The notes: generated by a model from the sequence alone, not told the origin. Shown: positions 45,043 to 53,909, numbered from the stretch's first letter. The stretch: DNA of 64,000 nucleotides from Sphingomonas sp. (GCA_017849555.1 JAFIGU010000077.1:50758-114757); one strand, 5' to 3'. Numbers and translations are program-made.

Positions 45043-45863
45043 AGATCGCGCTCGCCCAGACGACGACCGGGATTGACCCGGCGCGCAACGCCGCCGATCT
45101 GGTCGCGGCGGTGCATGAGGCCGCGCGGGGCGGCGCGGCGATGCTGTTCACTCCCGAAATGAGCGGCCTGCTCGACAGCGATCGCGCGCGTGCGGCGGCG
45201 TCGCTGGTGTCGGAAGACGAGGACGGCGTGCTGGCGGCGGTGCGTGCGGCGGCCGCGGCGGCGGGGATCTGGGTCGAGCTGGGCTCGCTCGCGTTGCGCC
45301 GGGCGGACGGCAAGCTAGCCAACCGCAGCTTCGTGATCGATGCCGAGGGCCGCATCCGCGCGCGCTACGACAAGCTACATCTGTTCGACGTCGATCTGCC
45401 GACTGGCGAGCGCTGGCGCGAATCCGCCGCTTATACCGCCGGCGAGACCGCGGTGGTGGCGGATACGCCGATCGGGCGGCTCGGGCTGGCGATCTGTTAC
45501 GACCTGCGCTTCGCCGGGCTGTTCGCCGCGCTGAGCGATGCCGGCGCCACCGCGCTCAGCATCCCGGCCGCATTCACCCGCCCGACCGGGGCGGCGCATT
45601 GGCATATCCTGATGCGCGCCCGTGCGATCGAATCCGCCGCTTTCGTCATCGCCGCGGCGCAGACCGGCGAGCATGCCGACGGCCGCGCGACCTATGGCCA
45701 TTCGCTGGTGGTCGATCCGTGGGGCGAGGTGCTGCTCGATATGGGCGCGGCGCCTGGCATCGGCTTTGCCGAGCTCGATCTCGGCGCGGTCGAGGCGGTG
45801 CGCGCGCGCGTCCCGGTGATCGCGCATCGCCGCGCGATCCCTCCGGTGGAGATCGCGCCGTGA
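45039..45863 (+). CDS. Carbon-nitrogen hydrolase, Nit1-like (probable deaminated-glutathione amidase)
   Basis: Nitrilase-superfamily amidase, 274 residues from GTG 45039. The catalytic triad is E40 (TPEMSG), K112 (RYDKLHLFDVDLP) and C153 (LAICYDLRF). RYDKLHLFDVDLP plus ICYDLRF is the Nit1/NIT1 group signature; these enzymes hydrolyse deaminated glutathione, a transaminase side product. The overlap with grxC supports a glutathione-repair role. The precise substrate is inferred from family. Confidence 0.9.
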   Translation: MKIALAQTTTGIDPARNAADLVAAVHEAARGGAAMLFTPEMSGLLDSDRARAAASLVSEDEDGVLAAVRAAAAAAGIWVELGSLALRRADGKLANRSFVIDAEGRIRARYDKLHLFDVDLPTGERWRESAAYTAGETAVVADTPIGRLGLAICYDLRFAGLFAALSDAGATALSIPAAFTRPTGAAHWHILMRARAIESAAFVIAAAQTGEHADGRATYGHSLVVDPWGEVLLDMGAAPGIGFAELDLGAVEAVRARVPVIAHRRAIPPVEIAP

Positions 45864-46288
45864 TCGTATTCGATCTGCGCTGCCCTGCGGACCATGTGTT
45901 CGAAGCGTGGTTCGCCTCGTCCGAGGCGTTCGACGAGCAGCGGCGCGGCGGGTTGATCGGCTGCCCGGTATGCGGCGCGACCGACGTGTCCAAGGCGGTG
46001 ATGGCGCCGCGCGTCTCGCCCAAGGGCGACCGCGCCGAAGCGCCGCGCCCCGATCAGGTCAAGCATGTGCTGGAAGCGCTCGCCGCGGCGCAGGCCAAGG
46101 CGCTCGAAGGCTCGCGCTGGGTCGGCAAGAAGTTCGCCGAGGAAGCGCGCTCGATGCATCTCGGCGAGCGCGATCACGAGCCGATCCACGGCCAGGCGAC
46201 CCCCGCCGAAGCGAAGGCGCTGGCGGAGGAAGGGGTGCCCGTCGCCCCGCTGCCGCTCCCGGTCCAGCCGCCCGAGACGCTCAATTGA
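45860..46288 (+). CDS. DUF1178 family protein
   Basis: Conserved alphaproteobacterial protein of unknown function, 142 residues from GTG 45860 (overlapping the amidase stop). It starts MIVFDLRCPADHVFEAWFAS, with C8 and the CPVC pair C35/C38 forming a likely zinc ribbon typical of DUF1178. The middle GSRWVGKKFAEEARSMHLGE is the most conserved stretch. The tail is Pro-rich. Last gene of the comF-grxC-amidase group, immediately before tRNA-Arg(CCT). Confidence 0.92.
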   Translation: MIVFDLRCPADHVFEAWFASSEAFDEQRRGGLIGCPVCGATDVSKAVMAPRVSPKGDRAEAPRPDQVKHVLEALAAAQAKALEGSRWVGKKFAEEARSMHLGERDHEPIHGQATPAEAKALAEEGVPVAPLPLPVQPPETLN

Positions 46289-46321
46289 CCGTAAAGAAAC
46301 CAGCGGATAGGGCGGCCTCAC

Positions 46322-46398
46322 GTCCCCGTAGCTCAGCAGGATAGAGCGACGGTTTCCTAAACCGCAGGTCGGAGGTTCGAATCCTCTCGGGGACGCCA
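46322..46398 (+). tRNA. tRNA-Arg(CCT)
   Basis: 77 bases including encoded CCA. Acceptor GTCCCCG pairs with CGGGGAC; D-stem GCTC/GAGC; anticodon arm ACGGT-TTCCTAA-ACCGC with anticodon CCT; T-arm GGAGG-TTCGAAT-CCTCT. Anticodon CCU reads AGG arginine codons. The top pair of the anticodon stem is an A-C mismatch. Confidence 0.95.
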
Positions 46399-46570
46399 GT
46401 TATTTCAGTGGCTTAAGGCGCCGTCTCGGAATTTGGATTATTTGGCCCAGTTACGAGCGGCCCGATGCTGGACCCCGGCCTCCGCCGGGGTGGACACATT
46501 TTGCACTCAGCCCTCCGGGTGGACCTTCAACCACCGGGATGAGCTTCGGCCGAACCTTTTCGGAAATGGA

Positions 46571-46596
46571 TGGCCGGCAATTCGCATCGCCGGCCA
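46571..46596 (-). terminator. Terminator-like hairpin of the Cys-repeat peptide gene
   Basis: Perfect 8-bp dyad TGGCCGGC/GCCGGCCA with a 10-base loop just downstream of the stop. On the minus strand CATTTCC follows. Only a short T-run. Confidence 0.5.
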
Positions 46597-46605
46597 TGCC
46601 GGTTC

Positions 46606-46800
46606 TTATGCCGGATGCGCGCCCGGCGTGCCGCATTTGGCGAATTTGCCCTTGGCGTCCTTGCACCGCGTGGTTTTCGGTGCGGGCTTGGTGGCACATT
46701 TGATGAACTTGCCTTTGGCGTCGCGGCACGGCGCAGCGAACGCCGGCGTGGACAGCAATGCGGTGGCCGTCAGCGCGGCGAGAATCAGCCTCATCATCAT
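46606..46800 (-). CDS. Small secreted protein with duplicated CxDAKGKFxKC motif
   Basis: A 64-residue precursor starting at one of three successive ATG codons (46800 used; AAGGGG upstream). The signal peptide RLILAALTATALLSTPAFA is followed by a mature part of about 42 residues. This contains two copies of an 11-residue motif, CRDAKGKFIKC and CKDAKGKFAKC, joined by ATKPAPKTTR. Each copy has Cys at both ends, so either two small disulphide loops or a metal/heme-like site is possible. Such repeats recur in sphingomonad hypothetical proteins, but I know no function. It lies outside the proposed tRNA island. Confidence 0.75.
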   Translation of the reverse strand: MMMRLILAALTATALLSTPAFAAPCRDAKGKFIKCATKPAPKTTRCKDAKGKFAKCGTPGAHPA

Positions 46801-47035
46801 CACCCCTTCCGACCGTGCGGGATGCCGAGTCGGTAGGCGAAGGATCGCATGCATTTCGGTTAGCGCGCCAGCAAAAACAGGCGTTTGAAGACCGCGGGAA
46901 AAGACCGGGCCGCGCAGCGCGGCGGATCATCCGGGCACAAGAATACGGCGTCGGGAGCGGGCCGGCCGTTCCCGATCCGATTGCGGGGCGCCTCGGGGGC
47001 GCCGCATGCGGGGAGGCGGGGCCTCCCCGCGCTAT

Positions 47036-47905
47036 TCACATCCCGTCGACGCTCTTGCTGACCAGGATATTCACCGCGACGCGGCGATTCTGGGCTTTGC
47101 CTTCGGGGGTGTCATTGCTTGCCAGCGGGTCGGCCTTGGCCATCCCGGTGGGGGTAAGCATGCGATAGGGCTTCCAGCCGCAATTCTGCTGGAGATAATT
47201 GATCACGCGGCTGGCGCGCTTCTCGCTGAGCTGCTGGTTGAAGTCGTCGCCGCCGGTCGAATCGGTATAGCCGACGACCAGCAACAGCGCGTTTTCGGTT
47301 CCCTGGGCGGTGGTCGCGGTCGAGCAGAGCAGCGCCTTGTCCTGCGCCGACAGATCCGACTTGCCGGTATCGAAGTGCACGTTGGTGGTGCCCTTGATGT
47401 TGTATTTGTCGATATCGCCCAGCCGGCCGCGCAGCGCCTCGGTCGCCGCTGTCTGCTCGTCGAAGCGCTGATCGGTCGCGTTGCGGATCATCGACGCGGT
47501 CTTGAGGTCGTTGTTGCGGAACGTAACCTGGCTCGCCACCAAAGCATCGCCCGCTTGCAGCGTCTTGACGGTGACCGGCATCCCGTTGAGCAGCGATTCC
47601 GCGCCCAGCTTGCCGCGGCCGCCGAACAGGCCGCCGGTCTTGACCCGCGTCGCATCGTTGACCGCGATCACGACGCTGTTGCCGTCGGCGGTCTTGACCT
47701 TCATCTTGTCGCCGTTGCGTGCAGTGATCACGCCCTTGACCTCAGGCCCCGGCGTCATCGCCGCTGCGTCATGCTCCTGCACGCCGGTGACGACGACATT
47801 CTGGTCGGGCGCGGTCTGTTCCTGTGCGAACACGTTGCCCGAGGCAAACAGGGCCAGTGCGGCCAGCGGGAAGCGAACTCTTCGGCTATTCATATTGGTG
47901 CGCAT
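47036..47905 (-). CDS. OmpA-family outer-membrane/periplasmic protein
   Basis: A 289-residue exported protein from ATG 47905 (SD GGGAGA). The signal peptide is RVRFPLAALALFASGNVFAQ. The central beta domain, VKGVITARNGDKMKVKTADG, looks like the DUF5666 fold and occurs twice in degenerate form. The OmpA peptidoglycan-binding domain starts TTNVHFDTGKSDLS with GYTDSTGGDDFNQQLSEKRA, containing the Asp and Arg that bind diaminopimelate. It has no transmembrane barrel, so it is probably periplasmic and peptidoglycan-bound. It ends before a 10-bp GC hairpin (47008-47030). Confidence 0.9.
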   Translation of the reverse strand: MRTNMNSRRVRFPLAALALFASGNVFAQEQTAPDQNVVVTGVQEHDAAAMTPGPEVKGVITARNGDKMKVKTADGNSVVIAVNDATRVKTGGLFGGRGKLGAESLLNGMPVTVKTLQAGDALVASQVTFRNNDLKTASMIRNATDQRFDEQTAATEALRGRLGDIDKYNIKGTTNVHFDTGKSDLSAQDKALLCSTATTAQGTENALLLVVGYTDSTGGDDFNQQLSEKRASRVINYLQQNCGWKPYRMLTPTGMAKADPLASNDTPEGKAQNRRVAVNILVSKSVDGM

Positions 47906-48518
47906 CGAGCGTCTCCCTTGAAACTCCCCCAGTGCGGTCGGCGTGTTCAGATTCACCTGTCTCGCGCATGAACGTCATCGGTAGGACGGTCGGGAGAGCG
48001 GGTAATTGGAGTGCAGTGTGCGACGAACCGTTGTTGCCTGTACCGCCGTGCAGTGAGTCGAAAGGTCCGCTGCGCATGCTGCGGTTGATCTTGCGCAGCA
48101 ACGCGGCACGCGCGGGATCGATTCCCTCAGCCGTCGTTGCGGCCGGGACATCGCGATCCAAACTATCGCGGGAAATAGCGCACTCGACAGGACTGCGCGC
48201 CACCACAGGCCCGCTTGGCTTCAGGCAAAGGAGCAACAGTCCTGTCGAGAACTTGGCATCACCCGGTTGCGGCGATTGTCGATGCAGTCGACCGGTCGGG
48301 GTGAGCTTTGTAACCACGCTTTGGGGCGTCCAGCGATAGCCACGCAATACGTGTGGACGGAAAGCTCCAGCCGGCGGGGATGAAGCCGAACTCGATCATT
48401 ACATCGTTGCTACCGGATCGCGTGGCTCGATTGGTGGGAACAAATCGGCAGGCGGGCGACGATGCCAGCGCTCGGCGGCTAAACGAGGCATCGCTATTTC
48501 GGCCGGAGGAGGTGCCCT
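47906..48518. other. 613-base gap at the proposed island boundary
   Basis: No credible gene: open frames here have irregular codon use and no recognisable family. The OmpA promoter should lie near 47906-48000. The gap contains a 15-bp copy of the tRNA-Arg(CCG) 3' end (48178-48192) and an overlapping 12-bp inverted repeat (48183-48194 and 48238-48249). Sequence right of this up to the YoaK gene looks like junction debris. Confidence 0.6.
48178..48192 (-). repeat. Putative attachment-site copy of the tRNA-Arg(CCG) 3' end
   Basis: The 15 bases read on the minus strand as TCCTGTCGAGTGCGC, exactly the T-arm/acceptor 3' strand of tRNA-Arg(CCG) at 61254-61268 in the same orientation; 17 of 19 bases match when extended. 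A direct repeat of a tRNA 3' end about 13 kb downstream is what tyrosine-integrase islands leave behind. Confidence 0.6.
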
Positions 48519-49235
48519 TCAAAGATCGTGCGGCTTGGCGGCGGCGGGATGCTGGACGCACAGGATCGTGCCGGCAAAAACGATGAACCCGGCCACCGCC
48601 AGCGGGAAAGCGAGCCCGATCCGGGTCACCATGATCGCGCCGACGCACGCACCGGCGAGGATCGCGACGATCGCGGCGATCCGCCGCATGAGATTGGGGG
48701 CGCTGCCGCCGGCGAGGCGCGAGTCCGCGGCGATCCCGGTGATCGTCAGCGTCAGCACCGTCGTGGTAAGGTCGGGGACCTTGAGCTGGCGGATCGTCGC
48801 ATTGCGGAACCCCATCGCGATCGCGGTCAATGCGATGATGCTGAGGAGCGCCCATTGCGGCCCGAGGCCTTTGGGGTCGAAGAATAATGAGACGATCGCC
48901 GCGATCCACAGCAACCCCGCCTCGATGCTCGCCGCGACCACCAGCCAGTGCCGCAGGGGCTTCTTGCCGAAGGTCTGGCCGGTCCGCCCGCCGATGAATG
49001 CGCCCACCGAGAACGTGAGGAGCGCGACCAGCGTGGTGGCGATCGAGAAGCCCGGCGTCTGCGCGAGCGCGAAGCCGAGAAAGACGATATTCCCCGTCAT
49101 GTTCGCTGTGAACACCTTGCCGAGCCCCAGCACGCTGACCGCGTCGACCAGCCCGGTGGTGGCCGAGAGTAGCAGGAGTAGCCCGGGTAGGGGAGAGGAG
49201 ACGGGTTTGTCTTTAGCGGGGGGTGAACTCGCCAT
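48519..49235 (-). CDS. YoaK/DUF1275 family membrane protein
   Basis: A 238-residue integral membrane protein with six to seven hydrophobic segments. The family signature DAVSVLGLGKVFTANMTGNI (DAxSxLxxGxxFxxNMTGN) is exact. Other segments include SVGAFIGGRTGQ and MGFRNATIRQLKVPDLTTTV. SD AAAGGAGGT precedes the ATG. Its biochemical role is not known; a small-molecule transporter is commonly assumed. Last gene of the minus-strand island operon, 16 bases after the outer-membrane channel gene. Confidence 0.9.
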   Translation of the reverse strand: MASSPPAKDKPVSSPLPGLLLLLSATTGLVDAVSVLGLGKVFTANMTGNIVFLGFALAQTPGFSIATTLVALLTFSVGAFIGGRTGQTFGKKPLRHWLVVAASIEAGLLWIAAIVSLFFDPKGLGPQWALLSIIALTAIAMGFRNATIRQLKVPDLTTTVLTLTITGIAADSRLAGGSAPNLMRRIAAIVAILAGACVGAIMVTRIGLAFPLAVAGFIVFAGTILCVQHPAAAKPHDL

Positions 49236-49251
49236 CGGCGACCTCCTTTGA

Positions 49252-50613
49252 TTAGAAACGGAAATTGGCTTCGAGGCCGATCAGCCGGATCGTTTTGGCC
49301 GGCCCGGTCTCGCGGATGAAGGTGCCGGGCTGGAATAGCGAGAAGGATGTCGACAGCCCCAATTCGGCGGTCGCCTGCCACGAGAGCGTCACCTCGGCCT
49401 CCTTGCCGATGAAGCGTGCGCGGCTGTTGCCGGGCGCGCGGATCAGATTGCCGGGAATGTCGTAGACGCCGTCGGCGGTCGAATAGCGCCAATAGCCCAT
49501 CGCGGCGAGGCTCGCGGACATCGTGCGGTTGAGCCTGGCGCTGACGCGTGGATTGGCGCTGATGATGTTGGTCGGCCCGACCGGGGACAATTCGCCGAAA
49601 TATTTCCCCTTGGGAAACAGCGCATTGAAGGTTCCGAGGTGGCGATCATCGCGTCTGCCGTCGCCGCTGACGACGTTGAAGCGCAGGGTTGCATCGGGGG
49701 TGAGCGGGAGCTTTGCGAGCTTCACCCCGGCCTCGGAGCCGACCGTCCAGGCACCGATCGTCTTTCCCGCGAAATGCCCGAATTGCGCGACGCCCTCGAT
49801 ATTCCAGTGAAGGTTGCCCTTCGCGCCATTGAGGCGGGCACCGATGCTGTGCCGGACCTCGCGTCCCGTCACCCCGCCGAAATGCGCGACGCGGTTGCGA
49901 TAGCCGAGATAATAGAGATCGACGCCTGGAAGCACGGCATAAGCGCCCCACAGCATCTTGGTCGGGGATGTCTTGTCGTCGAAGCTGCCCGGCCCCGGCA
50001 CGACCGGGTTGACCGCGAACAGATTGACCTTGGCCTTACCCAAGGAAACGATCGTTCGCACCCCGTCGAACGCGAGCGGGACATTGGGGCCATAGCGTGT
50101 GCCCACAAGCCGCTCGGTGCCGAGCGAGATCATCTGTCGGCCGCCGCGCAGCGTGATCGCGCCAAGGTCCAGTTCGGCAAAGCCCTGCAACAGGTCGACG
50201 CGGGTCTGGTCGATCGGCGAGGCTGCCGGACGAACGCCTATTGCATAGGCCGCGATCGGCTGGACGAAGGTACGAAACTGCCCGACGTGAAGATCGGCAT
50301 AAGGCATGACGCGCAGCCAGAGATAGCTGTCGTCGGGCGCCGGGCCGCTGCCCCAGAGATTGTTCGCGAAATTCTCGTTGCGGGCACGGATCTCGATCCC
50401 CGTCGAGAGCCAGATGTCGTCGCTGATCGGGATATATTTGAATTTGCCGGTCCAGTGATGCGCGCGCTTTTCGGCATTGGCGAGATGCGCCCAATCCTCG
50501 TCGAAGCGGGTGATCGTGAGCGTCGGCGCCTGCCACGGCTCGGTCGTTTGCGCCGCGACCGGTGCCGCATAACCGACGAGCGCGATGACGGCGGTCGCAA
50601 GTAACCTAGGCAC
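49252..50613 (-). CDS. Alginate-export/AlgE-type outer-membrane channel
   Basis: A 453-residue predicted beta-barrel with signal peptide LLATAVIALVGYAAPVAAQ and terminal Phe (LIGLEANFRF). Sequence blocks GIEIRARNENFANNLWG, RGGRQMISLGTERLVGTRYG and LPGVDLYYLGYRNRVAHFGG match the Alginate_exp (PF13372) pattern, a barrel family also used for uptake of small substrates. No alginate polymerisation genes are near, so alginate secretion is unlikely. It overlaps the DoxX gene by eight bases. In this operon it would serve as the outer-membrane entry port for the substrate of the periplasmic enzymes. Confidence 0.85.
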   Translation of the reverse strand: MPRLLATAVIALVGYAAPVAAQTTEPWQAPTLTITRFDEDWAHLANAEKRAHHWTGKFKYIPISDDIWLSTGIEIRARNENFANNLWGSGPAPDDSYLWLRVMPYADLHVGQFRTFVQPIAAYAIGVRPAASPIDQTRVDLLQGFAELDLGAITLRGGRQMISLGTERLVGTRYGPNVPLAFDGVRTIVSLGKAKVNLFAVNPVVPGPGSFDDKTSPTKMLWGAYAVLPGVDLYYLGYRNRVAHFGGVTGREVRHSIGARLNGAKGNLHWNIEGVAQFGHFAGKTIGAWTVGSEAGVKLAKLPLTPDATLRFNVVSGDGRRDDRHLGTFNALFPKGKYFGELSPVGPTNIISANPRVSARLNRTMSASLAAMGYWRYSTADGVYDIPGNLIRAPGNSRARFIGKEAEVTLSWQATAELGLSTSFSLFQPGTFIRETGPAKTIRLIGLEANFRF

Positions 50614-51037
50614 GCCGCTTCGCTTGCTCGGCGACCAGCGCCGCCAGCACGAACCCGCCGATCAATCCGATATGCTCGAAAAAGGCGTTGGTCGCGGCGA
50701 ACCGCTCCGCGCCTGCCGGCATCGACCAGAAGGCGTTCGCGGTGAAGGCGGCGAGCAGCGTGAAGACCCCGAGCATGCCGGCGCCGAGCCAGATCAACCG
50801 ACCCGACAGGATGAGCAGAGGCCCGACGAGCTCGATCGCGATCGTGATCCCCGCCCACAGCGCCGGCGGGGTCATCCCGAAATGCGCTTGCTCGGCGACC
50901 GCCGCCGGCCAGTTGCTGAGCTTGACGACACCGCCCAGCAGATAGGCGCCGACCAGCATCAACCGCGCAATGAACCAGGTCGGCGCCCATTCGAGAATGG
51001 CGTCGACAAAGCGTGGATCCTGGCCGGCGCGCATCAT
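50606..51037 (-). CDS. DoxX family inner-membrane protein
   Basis: A 143-residue protein with four hydrophobic helices (RLMLVGAYLLGGVVKLSNWP, LWAGITIAIELVGPLLILSG, LGAGMLGVFTLLAAFTANAF, HIGLIGGFVLAALVAEQA), the DoxX layout. DoxX proteins have been linked to quinone-coupled thiosulfate oxidation and to oxidative-stress membrane complexes. Starts at ATG 51037, overlapping the stop of the VOC gene (TGATGATG). A quinone-linked electron-transfer step in the island pathway is possible. Confidence 0.85.
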   Translation of the reverse strand: MMRAGQDPRFVDAILEWAPTWFIARLMLVGAYLLGGVVKLSNWPAAVAEQAHFGMTPPALWAGITIAIELVGPLLILSGRLIWLGAGMLGVFTLLAAFTANAFWSMPAGAERFAATNAFFEHIGLIGGFVLAALVAEQAKRRA

Positions 51038-51939
51038 CACTTCGCCGCCTCGGCGTGTATCTCGGCGATATAGCCGCCCGGGAACTGGACGATCGCGGTT
51101 TGGCGACCGCCGACCGTCGAGGGGGTGATGAGCGTTTCGGCGCCGGCCGCGGTCGCCTTGGCGAGCGTCGCGGCGAGATCGGAGACCGCATAGCCGGTCA
51201 TGTCGCGCCCATAGGGCCAGGGGAGTTGCCCGTCGGTGACGAACACGACCATCTTTCCGTATCCGCTGTCGATCGCGACCCGCCGGATCGTCTTGCCCGG
51301 CTGGCCGACCTCGGCCCCCGGCGCCGCGCGATTGTCGGAAGCGATCTTGCCGTGGGCGAACCCCGTCCAGTCGCTGATGAAGCGGTCCGCGGCGTCTGCC
51401 GTCAGATAGATGCGGTTCTCGGGCACCGTGGCGAGCGGCGTGTAATTGGGTTTCGTCGTGTGCCAGTAGATCTGCATGTTGACCCCGCCCGGCCATTGGA
51501 TGACCGCATCGCGCCCGATCGGATCGGGGAAGGTCGTGATGCGCCGGATCGCGCCGTGCTTCACCGCCGAGGTCACCGCCGCGTCCATGTCGGTCACGAG
51601 ATAACCGGTCCGCTCGTCGCCGAACGGATAGGGGATCGGCGTCTTGAAGCCGAACACCGAGACCGTGCCGGCGGGTGTCAGTGCGAGCTGCGACTTGGTG
51701 AGGCTCTTGGTCGGGGTGACCTGAAACTCGCCCTGTTTCGACGTGGTGCCGCCGAAGGTCGCGACGAAGCTTGCGACGAATTTGTCGAACTCGGCTTCGG
51801 GGACATAGACATGGGTCGTGTCATATTGCGGGCCGACCGAATAATCGGGCGTCTGCACCGGCGCCTCGCCCGCCAGAAGCGGCGCGGCGGGCGCGGCGAC
51901 GACGATCGCGGCACCAAGCAGAAAGGCAATGCGCTTCAT
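51037..51939 (-). CDS. Secreted VOC/glyoxalase-fold protein with two modules
   Basis: A 300-residue exported protein from ATG 51939 (SD AGGAG). The signal peptide is RIAFLLGAAIVVAAPAAPLLAG. Two related halves each give a beta-alpha-beta-beta-beta unit. The internal similarity shows in FGDERTGYLVTDMDAAVTSA against YGRDMTGYAVSDLAATLAKA, and in VIQWPGGVNMQIYW against IVQFPGGYIAEIHA. This is a fused pair of VOC modules. Metal ligands cannot be assigned with certainty (candidates H and E in the paired strands THVYV, NMQIYW, EIHAE). Periplasmic VOC enzymes are uncommon. Sits between the amidohydrolase and DoxX. Confidence 0.85.
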   Translation of the reverse strand: MKRIAFLLGAAIVVAAPAAPLLAGEAPVQTPDYSVGPQYDTTHVYVPEAEFDKFVASFVATFGGTTSKQGEFQVTPTKSLTKSQLALTPAGTVSVFGFKTPIPYPFGDERTGYLVTDMDAAVTSAVKHGAIRRITTFPDPIGRDAVIQWPGGVNMQIYWHTTKPNYTPLATVPENRIYLTADAADRFISDWTGFAHGKIASDNRAAPGAEVGQPGKTIRRVAIDSGYGKMVVFVTDGQLPWPYGRDMTGYAVSDLAATLAKATAAGAETLITPSTVGGRQTAIVQFPGGYIAEIHAEAAK

Positions 51940-51965
51940 CTGTTTTCTCCTGAAGGGATTTCGCG

Positions 51966-53909
51966 TCAGACCGCCCAGCATCCACAGCCCAGCGCACCCC
52001 AGAAGGTCTGGACATCGGCAACCGGAACGCTCGCGCCGAGCGCGCTCGCGTGGTCATGCCCGTGCACCGCGCAGGCCGAATGGCAGGCGCAAGCGGCGGC
52101 GAGCTTGGCGCGCGCCTCGGGGGTCTTGTGATAGCCGCCGAAGACCGCGACCGGCGACCAATCGGGCATCGGCTTGGGAAGCGCGGGCGCAATGCCGGCA
52201 TAATCGCCTTCGCCATGCACCACCTTGCCCCCGAGCAAGGTCAGCAGCGAGCGGATATGGACGATCTCGTCCTCCGGGACGGAGAAATAATCGTCCGACA
52301 GGACCGCGAGATCGGCGAGCTGGCCCGCCTTGATCTGCCCCTTCTTGCCGACCTCGTTCGAGAACCAGGTGTTCTCGTGGGTCCACATCGCGAGCGCCTT
52401 GTCACGGCTGACGCGGTTCGCGCCGGGATAGAGCTTCAGGCCGCCCATCGTGCGGCCGGTGACCAGCCAGGAGAGCGAGACCCAGGGATTGTAGCTGGCG
52501 ACCCGCGTCGCATCGGTGCCGGCGCCGACGTGCAGCCCCGCGGCGAGCATCCTCGCGATCGGCGGTGTGCGCTCGGCGGCCTTGGCGCCATAGCGTTCGA
52601 CGAAATATTCGCCCTGATAGGCCATGCGATGCTGCACGGCGATGCCGCCGCCCAGCGCCGCGATCCGGTCGATATTGCGGTCGCTGATCGTCTCGGCATG
52701 ATCGAAGAACCAGTTGATCCCCTCGAACGGGATGTCCTTGTTGACCTTCTCATAGACGTCGAGCGCGCGGCCGATCGTCTCGTCATAGGTGGCGTGGAGC
52801 CGCCACGGCCAGCGATGCTCGGCGAGCAGGCGGATGACCGGCTCGAGATCGCCTTCCATGTTCGGCGGCATATCCGGGCGCGCGACGCGGAAATCCTCGA
52901 AATCGGCCGCCGAATAGACCAGCATCTCGCCCGCACCGTTGTGGCGGTAGCTGTCGTCGCCCTGGCCGGGCGAGACCTGCTTCACCCAGGACTGGAAATC
53001 GGCCAGCTCTTCCTTGGGCTTCTGGGTGAAGAGATTGTAGCTGATGCGGACGGTGAGCTCGCCGTCCCGATGCAGCTTCTCGATGATCTCATAATCTTCG
53101 GGGTAATTCTGGAAACCGCCGCCGGCATCGATCACCCCGGTGACGCCGAGGCTGTTGACGTCGCGCATGAAGTGGCGCGTCGAGTTGATCGCATATTCGG
53201 GCGGGAGCTTCGGCCCTTTGGCGAGCGTCGCATAGAGGATCGTGGCATTGGGCTGGGCGAGCAGCAGGCCGGTGGGATTGCCCGCAGCATCGCGAACGAT
53301 CTCGCCACCCGGCGGGTTGGGCGTATCCCTGGTGTAGCCGACGGCGCGCAACGCAGCCCCGTTGAGCAGCGCGCGATCGTAGAGGTGGAGAATGAACACC
53401 GGCGTGTCGGGCGCCACCGTGTTCAGTTCGGCGATCGTCGGCAGGCGCTTCTCGGCGAATTGATGCTCGGTGAAGCCGCCGACCACGCGCACCCATTGCG
53501 GCGCCGGGGTGCGATCGACCTGCATCTTGAGCATCGCCATCGCCTCGGCCAGCGAAGGCACGCCGTCCCAGCGCAGCTCCATGTTGAAATTGAGCCCGCC
53601 GCGGATGATGTGCATGTGGCTGTCGATCAGGCCGGGGATGACGCGGCGCCCCTTGGCGTCGATAACCTCCGCATCGGGCGCGACGGCGGCGCGAACTTCG
53701 CCCTCGCTGCCGATGGCGAGGAATTTGCCGTCGCGAATGGCGATGGCTTCAGCCTGGGGATTGGCGCGATCGAGCGTCGACACCTTGGCGTTGATGATGA
53801 TGAGATCCGAATGAGCCACCGGATTGTTCCTTGCGTAAAGCGGCGAGGCGAGAAGCGCGCCGGCCGCGGCGGCGCTTCCGGCGATCGTGTCGCGGCGGGT
53901 GAATGTCAT
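51966..53909 (-). CDS. Tat-exported amidohydrolase (YtcJ-like) with Cys/His-rich C-terminal tail
   Basis: A 647-residue metal-dependent hydrolase of the amidohydrolase superfamily (Amidohydro_3, YtcJ group). The start ATG 53909 overlaps the XapX stop. The N-terminus has a Tat signal, TRRDTIAGSAAAAGALLASP. Metal-site motifs are DSHMHIIRGG (HxH), LHATYDETIGR, FDHAETIS and GAGTDATRVASYNPW (final Asp). The last ~45 residues are unusual: C607-x-C609-H610...C613...H616-x-H618-x-H620 and a terminal GCGCW, suggesting an extra metal site or disulphide hook. YtcJ proteins hydrolyse N-acyl or formamide bonds; the substrate here is unknown. Confidence 0.92.
   Translation of the reverse strand: MTFTRRDTIAGSAAAAGALLASPLYARNNPVAHSDLIIINAKVSTLDRANPQAEAIAIRDGKFLAIGSEGEVRAAVAPDAEVIDAKGRRVIPGLIDSHMHIIRGGLNFNMELRWDGVPSLAEAMAMLKMQVDRTPAPQWVRVVGGFTEHQFAEKRLPTIAELNTVAPDTPVFILHLYDRALLNGAALRAVGYTRDTPNPPGGEIVRDAAGNPTGLLLAQPNATILYATLAKGPKLPPEYAINSTRHFMRDVNSLGVTGVIDAGGGFQNYPEDYEIIEKLHRDGELTVRISYNLFTQKPKEELADFQSWVKQVSPGQGDDSYRHNGAGEMLVYSAADFEDFRVARPDMPPNMEGDLEPVIRLLAEHRWPWRLHATYDETIGRALDVYEKVNKDIPFEGINWFFDHAETISDRNIDRIAALGGGIAVQHRMAYQGEYFVERYGAKAAERTPPIARMLAAGLHVGAGTDATRVASYNPWVSLSWLVTGRTMGGLKLYPGANRVSRDKALAMWTHENTWFSNEVGKKGQIKAGQLADLAVLSDDYFSVPEDEIVHIRSLLTLLGGKVVHGEGDYAGIAPALPKPMPDWSPVAVFGGYHKTPEARAKLAAACACHSACAVHGHDHASALGASVPVADVQTFWGALGCGCWAV

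Noticed and set aside
47957-48347. Possible degenerate gene on the minus strand between OmpA and the island
   Set aside because: No recognisable domain, irregular codon use and no ribosome site; treated as junction DNA.
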